This document shows positions 10,589 to 22,409 of a stretch of DNA of 64,000 nt, one piece after another (position 1 is the first letter of the stretch; every line of letters begins with the position of its first letter). Position numbers and translations under genes: made by a program. This DNA is from Psilocybe azurescens (lineage: Eukaryota > Basidiomycota > Agaricomycetes > Agaricales > Agrocybaceae): positions 248,001 to 312,000 of the forward strand of contig JAJIRX010000555.1 in assembly GCA_023853785.1 (NCBI GenBank). The letters run 5' to 3'. The notes beneath the pieces were generated by a model that saw nothing but the letters and a program-made list of their open reading frames with translations, was not told where the DNA came from and searched no databases.

Positions 10589-13338
10589 CTACAAACTGCC
10601 TTCATCAGCAACTACGACTTCCTTGACATCTCCTTTGTCCACGATAGCAAGTTTGTGCTTCCTAATAGATGCTTTAACGGGGTTGGGATCCTATGTGGAT
10701 TCCATTTAAGTAGCATTAGAGATGTGTCGAAGAAAGCCTTACCTGGAAGATCTCATTAAGTTCCTCCCTAAATTACTTAATTGTTTAGCTCCCGAAGTTA
10801 CCATTGTATCGAGAAATACGTACAAAGTTCTTCCTTTGGTTTCAACGGCGCAGAACCAAATTACGAGACATTCGAATAGATCCCAAACGATGTAAACGAT
10901 ATAATACTAAAAAAAAATACGATGTCAGAGAATAAAATTTGACGAAGTAAAAGTTTGGCCTTACACGCCAAGTTATGTTGGCAAGGGCGATAGGACCAGC
11001 ATACGTATTGACAAAAGATGCACAGCTAACAGCAAGAGCGTAACTGGAATACTCCATCAGCTAGAATTTCGACCAAACACAACAAATTCTTACAGAGCCA
11101 TGCCCTTTGCGCTGTAACCAATTGAGATTGAAATAAATATCTCCCCAGACAGAAAAATATGCATACCGTGTGTTGTAGTCTAGGCATTCTGCTGGATATA
11201 GTGCTTGCAGCGGCGTATATGTCAAGCTGTAAACGAAACCAAATAGGACTGTCTCAACTGTATTAGAGCAAATCTCGCTAAAAAAACTTCAGACCCACAT
11301 ATGAATGCAATAGCAGCATTGGCTCCAGATGGATTGGATCCTGTTGCACCCCATTTCGCCGTACACCCTATTCACGTGTTAACTCCATATCTGAGTCGTC
11401 GAAAGTCATCCACTTTACCTGTGACAATAGCTAACATACCCGCACAGGCAAATGTACCCCAGAACCACATAGTTCGTCTCCCAACTAATAAACCAATCAA
11501 TCAGCGTTTTTCGGCAGATTTATGTCATGGAAAGGGCCCCACTGACCTTTGTCGGTCAATGTTGTCCCAAGCACAGCACCAGAGGCAGACACTAAAGTGT
11601 TCGCAAAGTTCAACGTCAAGAGCTTGTTCTGGCTGGTGACACCAGTATTGCTAAAAAGGATGGGTAGAAAATATCTGCGGAGCGTTCAAATGAGTAGGAA
11701 GGGGCGTGCTGATTTATCATTGGGCATTACCCAAGACCATTTCCCGACCATTGCTGAAGAAAGGGTGGCAATAAGTATCGGTCAGAAAAGAAAACACCTT
11801 CAATACGAATGATGTACTTACTCCAAAAAATCCCATTAGGAGCATCATAAATGTTCTATATCTTGTGTTACGATTGTTGAAAAGTTCAGAATAATCCCAC
11901 CTGTGATAATAGTGTTCGTGAGCAAGAGAAAGCAGTTTTGCGGATAGTAGCGTTAATACCAGCGCTTGTCAGATGCATTCAGCCTGACACCTTCTTCGTA
12001 TTCCTTCCACTCGAGGAGGACCAAAGGAGCGTTCGGGTCGTCATTTCCGTGATATCGCGCAAGAATTGCACGGGCTTCATCATTCCTCCCTACTGATATT
12101 AGCCAGCGTGGGGACTATAGAAATTGTTAATAGTTATCTTGATGTATTCAATAAACTAGGTACCTCTGGAAGCAAGAATGAGAATATCAAAAGAATAGCC
12201 GCTGGCCCTATCTGGATGGCAAGGGGTATTCTCCATGAAGCAGCGCCTTCTATACGTCCAGTGGCGATGGTAATTCCCGCTACATCTTGATTCAGTATTC
12301 TGGCCAAAAATAGAGCAAATGTAGAACCTACTGCACAATATTGAGCCTGAGTAATAGAAGGCTACCAGTACATGTGTTAGAATGTTTACAAATCTCTTCC
12401 AAATGAAATCATACTATTGTACCTTCAAATCACATTATTAGTGTCAAGTGACAAAAAGTCTGATTTTGCACTCACAACCCAGTCAAGCGGCCTCTCCACT
12501 GAGGAGGAGACATTTCTACGACGTACGCTGGCGCGGCAGTCGTACTAATGGCTACGCCAAAACCAAGAACAAAACGACCACCAAGGAGATACCCGACGCC
12601 TTTGGCGACTGTAATAATGATGGCACCTACAACCATAGTGTCAGCTTCACTGTTGAAGAGATTTTTATTACTCACCTATGACAATGATAAAGCTTCCAAC
12701 TGCCTACAGTATATTGTCCGTATGTTTGTTTCGTTGTAAAATAAACGATACTCCAACGCACCATGCCTCCTCGACGACCATAAGTGTCTGCTATGGGTCC
12801 TGCAATTACAACACCAGCGATACTGCCAATGGAATACTTCCTTGATGTTCAGATAGGTCCGGATAAGATGCCATATGAAGAAAAGACTTACAATTCCGAA
12901 GATTATTGCAGTAGTGGTGCCGACACCTCCACCTTCGCCCTCAATGCCAAAATAGTTGAGATATTGCCTATTGCCGAAACAATAAATAACAACTTAGATG
13001 CCGAAATAACACACTTACCGCATAGCATTCACGGCACTCATAACTATCCGCCAATAAGCCAAAATTGTGATTATGACATGGATTTGTTACGCACCTGAAC
13101 CATCGAAACCGTTGGACAGAGATCCCATGAAAGCCACAAGCAAGATCAAGAAGAGTTGTATTGATCGAATACTTGTCGCCTTCAGTTGGGGACCAGTAGC
13201 TAGAGCAGCTGCATAGTCGATATTTGCGACTTGGATAACTTTAACGTTCTGGGTGATGGCTTCAGGATCTTGGGGATGGTGGAATTTCTCATCCTCAACT
13301 TCTTTGTGGGAGCCTTTCTCTGGAGAAAGTGTAGACAT
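10589..13338 (-). CDS. MFS sugar transporter (lactose permease / hexose transporter-like)
   Basis: The protein starts at 13338 with a hydrophilic tail (MSTLSPEKGSHKEVEDEK). The first membrane helix follows (FLILLVAFMGSLSNGFDGSG). Later signatures are GPIADTYGRRGG after helix 2, GRFVLGFGVAISTTAAPAYV, the PPQWRGRLTG loop, VGRRTMWFWG and, in the C-terminal half, PLQALYPAECLDYNTRAKGM and ETKGRTLEELNEIF. Together these are the diagnostic motifs of the sugar porter family (TC 2.A.1.1), with twelve expected helices. The tail ends KASIRKHKLAIVDKG...ADEGSL. There are about ten short introns. It imports hexoses or disaccharides across the plasma membrane by proton symport; the substrate is not deducible. 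Location next to chitinase and beta-glucosidase genes fits uptake of released sugars. I followed the frame through most but not every exon. Confidence 0.88.
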
Positions 13339-14235
13339 GTCGGGGATGTGCTGCCTGAGTCCCGTGACAATAACGTCCTCAGTTTTATACTGCTATTAAG
13401 ACAGCGCTCTCAAAGGGGCCAAAAAGCATGCCCATCGTGTACCCGTATCGAGAACCGGAAGATTAGCTGACCAAACAGGAACATATTCACGAGCCAAAGA
13501 ACCAAGCCCAAAAATAATCACTTACGATGGACTGTCTGCATACCAATGATCCCATCAAGTCGCAATACGCGCATCGACATGACCAGAGAGGACTGGAGGC
13601 GCCTCAGAAGCTCCTGCGGCGTGATGTCGGAAATATCAACGTAAAAACTGTTTTTCCGTGGTCGCTATAAGGTGGTAATGGGAATGACTCTGTATCGTTC
13701 AGAAGCGAACTAAGACCTGTGTGCCATATGACAGGCCCGCAAGTAAGCGGCACGTTACAAAGAATTCCAGCAAAGCCTACGAATGAAAGCCGGACCTACT
13801 TCAAGCTCGTCGACCCCACATATTTATCACCATAAATTTTGGAGATATGAAGAGGTGACATACTTGGCCACACTCTAGATTGCTCATAGACCAGCTCACA
13901 AACTGGAGCGAAAAGTTGGCAGTCTTCCATTGAAGAGATTAAACATGTCAAGGACAGACAATTCGAATTGGAGACGGTACAATGTAGATCGGGTGGGGGT
14001 ATATATGGTAACATCCGCATCTAGACTGATAAGCTATGTCGTAGAGAGTTCGAGATAGGCTTGACGCCCATGGTTGAAGACCGTCGGTTTGGGCAATCGC
14101 AGCTTCTCACTGCTGGGTCTACGCGGTCACTCCGGCCCTCAAGTCACACAATAACACGGTCACGCGATCAATTTGAAAATATCAATTTCAATTTATTGGC
14201 AGGTTTCTTTCTGAATCTCACCATATATTTTTTCT
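13339..14235. other. Intergenic, divergent promoter region
   Basis: About 900 bp separate the sugar transporter from the SET-domain gene, transcribed away from each other. No conserved coding segment was found; a 74-codon minus-strand frame at 13796-14020 shows no recognisable motif. Confidence 0.5.
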
Positions 14236-15754
14236 ATGTCTGCTCCCAGTGAATCAACTTCTTATTTGAAACTGAGATTATGGCTAGCATCCAATGGAGG
14301 AGGATTTCATTCCAATGCCCGCTTTCACGAAGGTACCCACAAATTCGTCTCCCCACGTCTTCAAGTCAGGCATGAGCCTATCCATTTTTTATATCCTCGC
14401 CCATCTTGTGGGGTGAGTTAGGGTGAGGATCAGCTAATCGTGGCGCTTTCTTCGCATGTAGATGATTCTGGATCACACATAGTTGCGACAAGTGACTTGG
14501 GTCAAGACACTATTGTCGTTGAATGTTCCTTTAAACTTGTGATCACGAAGGCATTTGCAAAACAAGCCGTCCTGCATATTCTGCAGGGAGATCCAACAAG
14601 TCACGTTCACCAGCCTTGGACGGAGCGACAATGGATTTGCACATATATTGCGCTGCATTGGATACTTGGTCCAGAAGAGAAAAGGCAAGAGATGCATGCC
14701 ACCTAGTGTGGGTTTCGTTAAATCTGTCTGATGTGCTCTAGATTGGTCCATTTCGAATACTTGGACACATTACCTACTTCCGACCAACTAAGAACGCCGT
14801 TGCATTTTTCCCAGCCTGAGTTGGAAATCTTTAAAGGGACAAACTTATACAACGCGACCCTGGATCGCGAACGCGAATGGAAAGAAGAATGGAAAAGTTG
14901 TCTTTCATTAGTTAGTCAAGCTAACGGAGCTGCTGGGCTCCAATTCGAATGGTCCGTAAGGCCCGAGTATCTGTGGAGACGCAACATGCTTATGGTTCTC
15001 CAGGGGTGTATATCTTAGGGCTGCAACCTATGTTTCGTCCAGAGCATTTCCCTCATCTTTACTTGCCGAAACGCCTTCACTCATGGCCACTCCATTCACT
15101 GGACCTATTCTCATACCTGGCGTGGACTCATTAAACCACAAACGCGGTGAACCCGTGTCGTGGCTTGTGAACAATCCAACTGATAACACTTCCCAACCCA
15201 AGATATCGCTTGTGCTTCATTCGTCCGCAGTCAGCGGTCAGGAGTTGTTCAATAACTACGGACCGAAACCCAATTCAGAACTTATTTTGGGTTATGGCTT
15301 CTCTATCCCTCAGAATCCGGATGATACCATTATTTTAAAGATTGGTGGGATTGACGGCAAGAAATGGGAAATCGGCCGTTCTGGCCAACGCGTCGATGGC
15401 TTGTGGAAAGAAATTCTCTGTACTCTACTTGAAGCTGAAGATAGCGAGCCAGACTACGAAGATGTATTAGATGCATCGGGCATGTTGCAAGAAATGGTGC
15501 AGGCTCTGATAGAGCGGCTGCCAGGGGGCAAGTTCCCAACGATGCTCAAATCCGTCCAGAGGTTATCACGATGTACCTTCATTATCTGGAAGGTTTGTTT
15601 CAATCCAAAAATATTACTCATCGAAATTGAATTGATCTCCATTTCAGGTCCACAGGACATCCTCCGATCTCTTATGGTATTTGCAGGAGAACGAGAGCAG
15701 GAAGCTATAGAAATGGCACGTCAAAAAGGTATCGACCTCGTTCTGGAGGATTGA
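14236..15754 (+). CDS. SET-domain lysine methyltransferase (Rkm/SETD6-type); GC-AG intron, one frameshift
   Basis: The gene encodes about 450 residues with a split SET domain followed by a helical substrate-binding region, as in Rkm1-4 and SETD6, which methylate ribosomal or other non-histone proteins. Exon 1 is 14236-14332. The N-flank has FHSNARF; the SET core shows SSRAFPSSLL, GPILIPGVDSLNHKRGEPV with the conserved D-x-x-NH pair, then GQELFNNYGPKPNSELILGYGF (NYG tyrosine and SN..L..YGF). Intron 2 (14685-14741) begins GC in the context AAAAG/GCAAGA and restores the frame exactly, so it is a good GC-AG intron. The third intron is unclear: joining a Trp to AATYVSSRAF needs a weak donor (GTCCGT at about 14952 or GTATCT at about 14967). 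At 15524-15528 a G5 run lacks one base needed for VPNDAQIRPEVITMYLHYLEG. The enzyme class is firm; the target is unknown. Confidence 0.85.
14685..14741 (+). other. GC-AG intron in the SET-domain gene
   Basis: The 57-nt intron starts GCAAGA after AAAAG and ends CTCTAG. Removing it joins EEKR to LVHFEYLDTLP in frame; no GT donor in the neighbourhood does so. A tetranucleotide TCTGAT near the 3' end can serve as branch site. Confidence 0.75.
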
Positions 15755-15854
15755 TAATCTAATTCTATCTTGTGCTGATCGTTTCTGCCGAAAAAAGACT
15801 GTACGACACAATATATTTGACCAGAAGCAAATAATTAGTTTACCCGTAAAGTGG

Positions 15855-18800
15855 TCAAAGTCCAACCCATGTGAATGTGTTTTCAAGTTGGACCTCTCCC
15901 TCCAGTCTGATATCCGCTAACGATGCCCCAACATGAACACCAAAAATGCCATGCTCTGCAATCCAGTGCATATTTTGATGGTCATAGAAGCTCAAAGCTG
16001 ATTTGTCGAGAGGTATATTAATCGCCTTGATTTCCCCGGCTTGCAAGTAAACCTTGGCGAAACCTTCCAGCTCCTTGACGGCTCGATGGAGGGAGGACTT
16101 CACATCCGAAACGTAGACCTGTGCTACCTCTCTGCCTTCCACTTTCCCGATATTCTTAATTTTGAAAGACACAGAAAACTCTCCTGCTGGTGATATGGGC
16201 GTGATTTCTAGATTCGAATACTCATATTGGGAGTAAGAAAGGCCAAAACCGAATGTGAAAAGAGGGTCGAGTTTCTTGATTTCATATCCTCGATAGCCAA
16301 CAAAAATGCCCTATTACAAAATTAATCGGTAAACAAGCCACGGTAATGTGTTTTGCCAATCACCTCGTTATAGTATATCTTACCCAATTCTTGTCCCTTG
16401 TCTCCGAAGGAGGGATAGGAGGGATTATCTTCCAGGCGTTTTCTGGGCGGAACAAGTGTGTATCAATCCGCACCGTCGATAATGAGAATCAAGACTATAC
16501 TTACGGAAATGTTAAAGGAAGCTTTCCTGACGGATTAATCTTCCCAAATAGAATATCCGCTAGACCATTTCCAAGTTCATTTCCTCCGTAGAAAGCCTGC
16601 ACTATTGGTGACACAGCCTGTTTAGACGACGAATCGTGACAAACTCACCTGTATTAATGTTGAGGCTTCATTTACCCAAGGCATCTCAACTGGAGTCCCG
16701 GACTGATTTACCACCACTGTGTTGGGATTTGCTCGCAATACCTCAAGCACCAACTGGTTCGTAAGGCCAGGTAAACTGAGAAAGAGTGTCAATACAGTAA
16801 TCGCATTTGAACAACTAGGATGCCTACGCCATATCTGCACGGTCGTGCCCCTCACTTTCCCAACTACGCATTGTGTAGAAACAAAGTTATAAATGATTTC
16901 GTTTCTGGAGTTTATGCCTTCTACGTACTCATGATTCAACCCAACGACCAAGACGGCAACTATAGTATGTACAAGTGAGCGAATGCCAATGGAAACAAGA
17001 AGCAGGATTCGAACCGTCAGAATCTTTAGCAAGTTGAACGGCATCTTGAATGGCGCATACTCCGTCGACCTTTCTTGCCCCTCCAGCACGAATCCCGCCC
17101 CAACAGACGTATGGACTACCTCGTGCTGCAAATTCAGTATTAGATATCCTGATCTCAAGGTCATACTCCTGGCCTGCTTTTAATCCTTCGACGACCACAC
17201 GAACATCTTCAGTGCCCAATCCGAAGAATGCCTCGCCTCGAGAAGGCTTGGTACTCAAGTCGATCGCCAACTTGTGGTTAATAAAGAGATTTCCTTGACC
17301 GGCGATGTTCATACCAATTTCCCAGTCTCCGTCTTCATCAGGTATGAATTTCGCTGAATACTGCGTATAAAAATGAGATTCTGTTGTTTCGCTAGAGTAG
17401 CGTTTTAGAAACGACGTACGCGAGTCCAACAGATCAAATTGACTTTTGTTTCATCCTAGAGAATCAATGTCGACAAAATGCTCAGTCAATAGCGTTATAA
17501 CTCCTGTCGAGAAGGAATTCTTACAATACCATCCATCAAAAAGCAATTTGTACCGAGAGTAAGAGTGCTCCATGCGACAGGTGGGAGTGAGTTATCAAAA
17601 TCCGGGGAAGTCGATAGAAAATCTAAGGTCGGCGCCTCGTTCCAAAACTCGATACAGGCCCCTGGCTGTCCATTCCGTTGACGAATGTACGGGTCCAACA
17701 GGGGAAGATATTTGTGAGAAGTCGCTCCTAGGCTATATCTGACTTCCGCGTCGATCTCTTTGGCGGCGGCTGAGATGCCTTCCAGAGGTGAGACAGTATA
17801 GGTAGAAAGTAGTCTGGCGGAGCCTCCCCCAGAAGTCATGGCGTATTTGGCGTTAGGCCCAATCACGGCAATCTTTTTGAACCGATTGTCGAGTGGCAAG
17901 ATAGCTTTATCATTTTTCAGCAAAACAATTGCATCTGCCGCGGCCGTTCGAAGTAGTTGACGCAATTCCGGGGTATCATTGTATTCTTCTGGGCCATTGA
18001 ATGGAATTCCCGATTCGTGTGCTCTCTTCAGCAAACCTAGCACCTTGTTATGGACACAAAATAAGTATCAGCTTTATTTTGTGACTGCAAATACCTTTGT
18101 AACTCGCTCGTCGATGTCGCGAAGTGTGACTTTCTGTGCAATGATAGCTCTCTCTAAAGCTTTACCTCGCATAACAGAGGGTCCTCTGAAATTAATGCTT
18201 TAACTTGTGAATATATTTGGAGACGAAATGAGACTGACGGCATCTCGAGGTCCAATCCAGCTTTGATGCTGGCTGAGGTGCTGTACACACCAATCCAGTC
18301 ACTAATAATCAGACCTAATAATAGTTATGTCAACGGCCTAAGACAACTGTCAGTGGAAAAATCGCGCCTTTGAATCCCCATTCCTAGAAGAGTAGATATA
18401 TGAAAGCATGTCGAAGCATGCAGATAACGAATGACTCGACTTTACGAAGAATATCGTCCAAAAGCCTCTTATTCTCAGAAACATGCAGGCCGTTTACACG
18501 GTTGTACCTATTTGTAAAACATGAGCACAAAACGTAAAGGCTCTATGGTGCGATGATTTAAGGAGGACCACTTACGCAGACATTACAGCCCAGGGATTTG
18601 CATGCTTTATCGCAATTTGGAATGGTTTCAAATATATTTCTCTTAACGCTCGTTCGCTGAGCTCGCCTGCGATAGTGAAATTGTATTAAACCTTGAATAA
18701 AGCGCTGAAAGAAGAAAAAAAACATACTACTGATTGAAAACCTAAAGAAACGCAGAGTCAGTTAGTTCATGAGTGAAACTAGAGGGTCTGACCTTTCGAA

Positions 18801-19492
18801 TTCCTGATCATTGGCCACAAAATGTTTGATTGTAGCACTGACACCTTTGGATTGGAGCCCGTTAATGTATGAGGCCGCAATTATACCACTCAACACAGGA
18901 TCCTCAGAGAAAGATTCAAATCCACGACCACCCAGTGGAGACCGCTGAATATTGACGGTGGGTGCAAGTAGAACATGGGTGCCTAAATAAAAATTAGACA
19001 TTGGTACAATAGCAGTATTTACAACCCACTTTTTGCACGGGCTTCCTCTCCGAGTGCTTCTCCCACCTTTCGAGCAAGATCAATATCGAACGAAGAGCCG
19101 AGACCCGTCGAAGAGGGGAAACAACTAGCTGGTACTCCATTGAAAACTATATAATGAGAGTAAAGTATTGGTGAGTGTTGTGGAATGGAAAAACACATAC
19201 ATCGAGTTCCTCGCACCCCGTTTGGGCCTGGGTTGATGAAGGTGTCGAGGGATTATATTTTGCACAGTATCCTAGAAAGCAGATAAAACATGACATACCG
19301 TCACTGAGCCGCAAGGATGGAACACCCGCTTCTGGGATAGGCTCTGTGTGCCACCACCCCTAAAGAGTTTGTGAGTAGGCTTGTTTAGTTAATGCACACA
19401 ATTATTACAAGTCCTGTAAGTATCTTTATCTTCTGGGGTAGAGTCAATTTTGCCAAAACGGCTACAACGTCAAAGTCAGCAGAGGCAGACAT
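15855..19492 (-). CDS. GH3 beta-glucosidase with PA14 insert and fibronectin III-like C-terminus
   Basis: The start at 19492 gives [20 protein letters not shown] with no signal peptide, so the enzyme is probably intracellular. Domains run in order: GH3 N-terminal barrel ([45 protein letters not shown]), the nucleophile motif [13 protein letters not shown] with the catalytic Asp, the GH3 C-terminal domain ([32 protein letters not shown]), a PA14 domain ([19 protein letters not shown]) and a terminal FnIII-like domain ending [20 protein letters not shown] in the second half carries the usual acid/base region. The protein is about 840 residues, normal for this subgroup, with many 50-nt introns. 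It splits beta-glucosides such as cellobiose; the neighbouring sugar porter could supply substrate. No frameshift was noticed, though not every junction was checked. Confidence 0.9.
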
Positions 19493-19964
19493 GGATATAT
19501 GAATCAAAGTGTCGTTTTCCCCTAGGTCTGGGGAAACGAGCTCCTTAGACTTAAGTACAAAAAGTAGACCGGCGTATTGTCGGACGACGTGTGGGGATTT
19601 TTGGAGTCAGGGGTTATATGCTGGGAAAGGTCAAGCGGCTTCAAGGGGTCAACGATTTTAAATTGGTATATGGGAATTCATCTTTTGAGGGAACTATCAG
19701 GTTGCTTTATTTTGGAATGTGGTGGGTGAACTTGTAAGGTAAAGTGAAAAGCTCAAGCTTGAAGCTCAATGGACAACAAGGCACGTGCAATTTCTGTGGG
19801 GTTCGGACCGCGAAAGCCGCGACCAATTAAAGCTATTAATGAATCAACTCCTCATCCACTCTCACCACAGTCAATCCACCCAGAAAATACGTTTTTGGGA
19901 ACGCAATTTAAGGACATATTTACCTTTATAGTAGAACAATCGATTGGACATTTCATCTACAGCT
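19493..19964. other. Intergenic, divergent promoter region
   Basis: This 470 bp stretch lies between the beta-glucosidase and RING-ligase genes, transcribed apart. No gene, repeat or clear TATA element was recognised. Confidence 0.5.
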
Positions 19965-21521
19965 ATGGCGCTGACTATCACTTTGAAGTGCGTTCATGCA
20001 TGTAAACCTCAAGTTGAGATTTTGAACCCCGGCAATTTATTAGAGCTCGTGGAAAGAGACGAATTATCGAAAGTCCACCTCCTGAAGTTACTCCAATCGC
20101 AGCTTCTGGGTCAGAGCCTCCTCATCCGACGAAGAGAGGTGCGTTTGTGACTACACTCAAATTCAACGATGCTAATTATCGAATACCAGCTAGACGCGCG
20201 GAGACCAGACAATGCCCCGTCTGCAATGAAGGCATTCCTCTCCGACTGCTCGCCATGCATGCCCAACTGGAGTCGGAGAGGGTTGAAGAAGTCGTCAAAA
20301 GAGTGGGTTCATTAGACGTGTCATACGAAGACCTAGTCGATGAGTGCGCCATGTCTGTCTACTTTTATAATTGCCGGGACACTAAACATTTGCACTTTTA
20401 GGCCAGGACCAAGTTCGCGTACCCGTCGCTCTGCCATTAAAGCCCGGAAATCAATAAACACGACGCGCAACACCCATGATTCTCTAGAACAGTCAAGTAA
20501 AACGATCCAAACGGTCAAACGTCGGCGAAAGCGGCGCAACACCAAATTGAAAGACATGCTCAAAGAAGAGGAAGAGGGAAATAATTCCAGAATTTCGTGG
20601 ATGAGATGCTTCACAGGCGAAGAAATCACTTGTCCTGTATGCCTTGCAGTAGTCAGAGGTGATCAAGACGTGCTCGACGCGCATGTAGACGCATGTCTAG
20701 CACACGAAAGCCAGAGATTGGAAGAAGCACGTCAACGGGAAGCTATACACCAACGTGCGATGGAAGAAGAGCATTGGGAGGATCTTAGCGATAATGGAGG
20801 CTATGTTGGAGACGTTCGAGGTAAGTTCCACTTGACTTATCATTTCAATTAATTCAACCAATCATTCGACAAGGGGCAGGATTTCATAGACGGGAAGACG
20901 ATGAGTGTGTGGACGAAGATATAGACATAGATGGCGACGACCAAGTTATCTTCGGTGAAGCTCAATTTACAGAGCGCGATATTGTCCCTGTTAATCAACC
21001 TCGAGAGGACATTGATGAAGATGTTGAGGTTGAGATCGAGGGGGATGATGATGATGAAGCCCAGGAAGAGCAGCGGACACTACGAGATCTTGTAGCAGCA
21101 GGGAAGGCTCCAAAACGTCGCATAACCGGACAAACGGATGAGGGTGGGCCGCTTCACGTCGATGTTGTTGGCATGACTGAAACAACCAAATCAGAATTGG
21201 CCATTCTGTCAGCACGACAACGCGGAGATAAAATTGCTTTGGTAGTAGCACTGGAAAACAAGATCAAGTTGATGGTAAGTTGTCCTATAAGTTCAATTAT
21301 ACCAGTATCTAAAACCATTTTCATAGGAATCTACTGCTTCGTCATCGAGTTCTCTGTTATGCAGAATTTGTATAGACCCCTACACAGAGCCGACTGTCTC
21401 AACAGGTTGTTGGCATACATGCTGCAAAGAATGCTGGTTGAAGTGTCTCGGTTCAACGAAACTCTGCCCCATATGCAAGCGAATCACAGGTGCAACGGAC
21501 TTGCGTAGAATATACCTTTAA
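19965..21521 (+). CDS. RNF220-like RING E3 ubiquitin ligase
   Basis: Five exons (19965-19987, 20044-20343, 20402-20820, 20874-21274, 21327-21521) join to 445 residues. The C-terminal RING reads CRICIDPYTEPTVSTGCWHT then CCKECW, and CPICKRITGATDLRRIYL at the very end. That spacing and the LRRIYL terminus match the RING of animal RNF220. Two further zinc-binding elements, CPVCNEGIPLRLLAMH near residue 75 and CPVCLAVVRGDQDVLDAHVDAC near residue 215, are of the C2HC/UBZ kind. Between them lie a basic KRRRKRR nuclear-localisation-like patch and, later, an acidic stretch of D/E. It should accept an E2 and ubiquitylate nuclear or cytosolic targets; in animals RNF220 acts on Sin3B and beta-catenin, but fungal targets are not known to me. 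No frameshift is present. Confidence 0.87.
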
Positions 21522-22409
21522 GTCTTATAATGTTGGTGTAATTTTAGTGTTTTACTTTCGTTATAATCTATACAAATCATTAGTTTATTATAATCCAACA
21601 CAGAAACAGAATGCAGAAAAATTGAGCTCATATCTGGCCTTGTCAAGTCGTCACAATCACCGGCCCTCGTAAACCAGTAGATAATCACGGTTACGACACA
21701 GGGACCACACTAAAGACTCGACCGAATCAGGATGAATCAGGATGCGACGATGCACACCACCACGACATGTATAATCATTGCTCCAGCATGTTCACAGGTT
21801 GGAAGGCTCACCTTAAGCTCTGACATCACACGAGAGACTGTTCAACCATTTACACCAATATTTGAAGAGAACATTCGATTAAGAAAGTGGCTTAATTCGC
21901 CTTTTGAATTAAGGGTAACAATAAGTTTACAAGGCGAGGGAGCATCTATGCAAGAGGGCTAATCAACCTGCGGAGAAATGAATGTCAGTCGGGATTTAAC
22001 AGTTGGGCTGCCATTCAGCGTACTTGATTAATGATGGTTGAGGATTGCTCCTTGTGAATCCAACGTAGATGATGAAAGGGATCCAACCGTAGTGGAGGAC
22101 GGTCTATTTGAGTGCTAAGAAATGGTTCCATTGGTCAAAGTTTAAGAAATGTCTACACGCACACGTCCAACTTCAATGACCTTGGTGATACGTTCCTACA
22201 ACACAATAAGAAGACGCATTAAATAGGTTCAGAGTACGAAGATACCTTTGTCTCTTCCGAGGGCATCTTGAATGAGAGTTTTTGGTGTGGTGGCTGGTGA
22301 CGAAGAGAGCGCGGCAGGGAGAATGTGGAAGTTCTCGGCCATTGCCGAGGGCACTTTTTGGTTCTGTACCCTGACTCTATCTGCATTCACTTCATCAAGA
22401 AAAATAAAA
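21522..22409. other. Intergenic, eIF3f promoter region with a possible small minus-strand ORF
   Basis: No conserved gene was recognised. A minus-strand ATG at 22332 opens MAENFHILPAALSSSPATTP and could be spliced (GTATCT...TTGTAG at about 22235-22187) to a short tail, but the obvious junction runs into a stop seven residues later. A plus-strand frame at 21732-21962 has no motif. Confidence 0.4.

Noticed and set aside
17005..17015. ggattcgaacc, the reverse complement of a tRNA B-box (GGTTCGAATCC)
   Set aside because: It lies at a splice donor inside the GH3 gene, and no A-box or cloverleaf could be found around it.
21732..21962. Open frame of 76 codons upstream of eIF3f
   Set aside because: No recognisable motif and no plausible exon partners.
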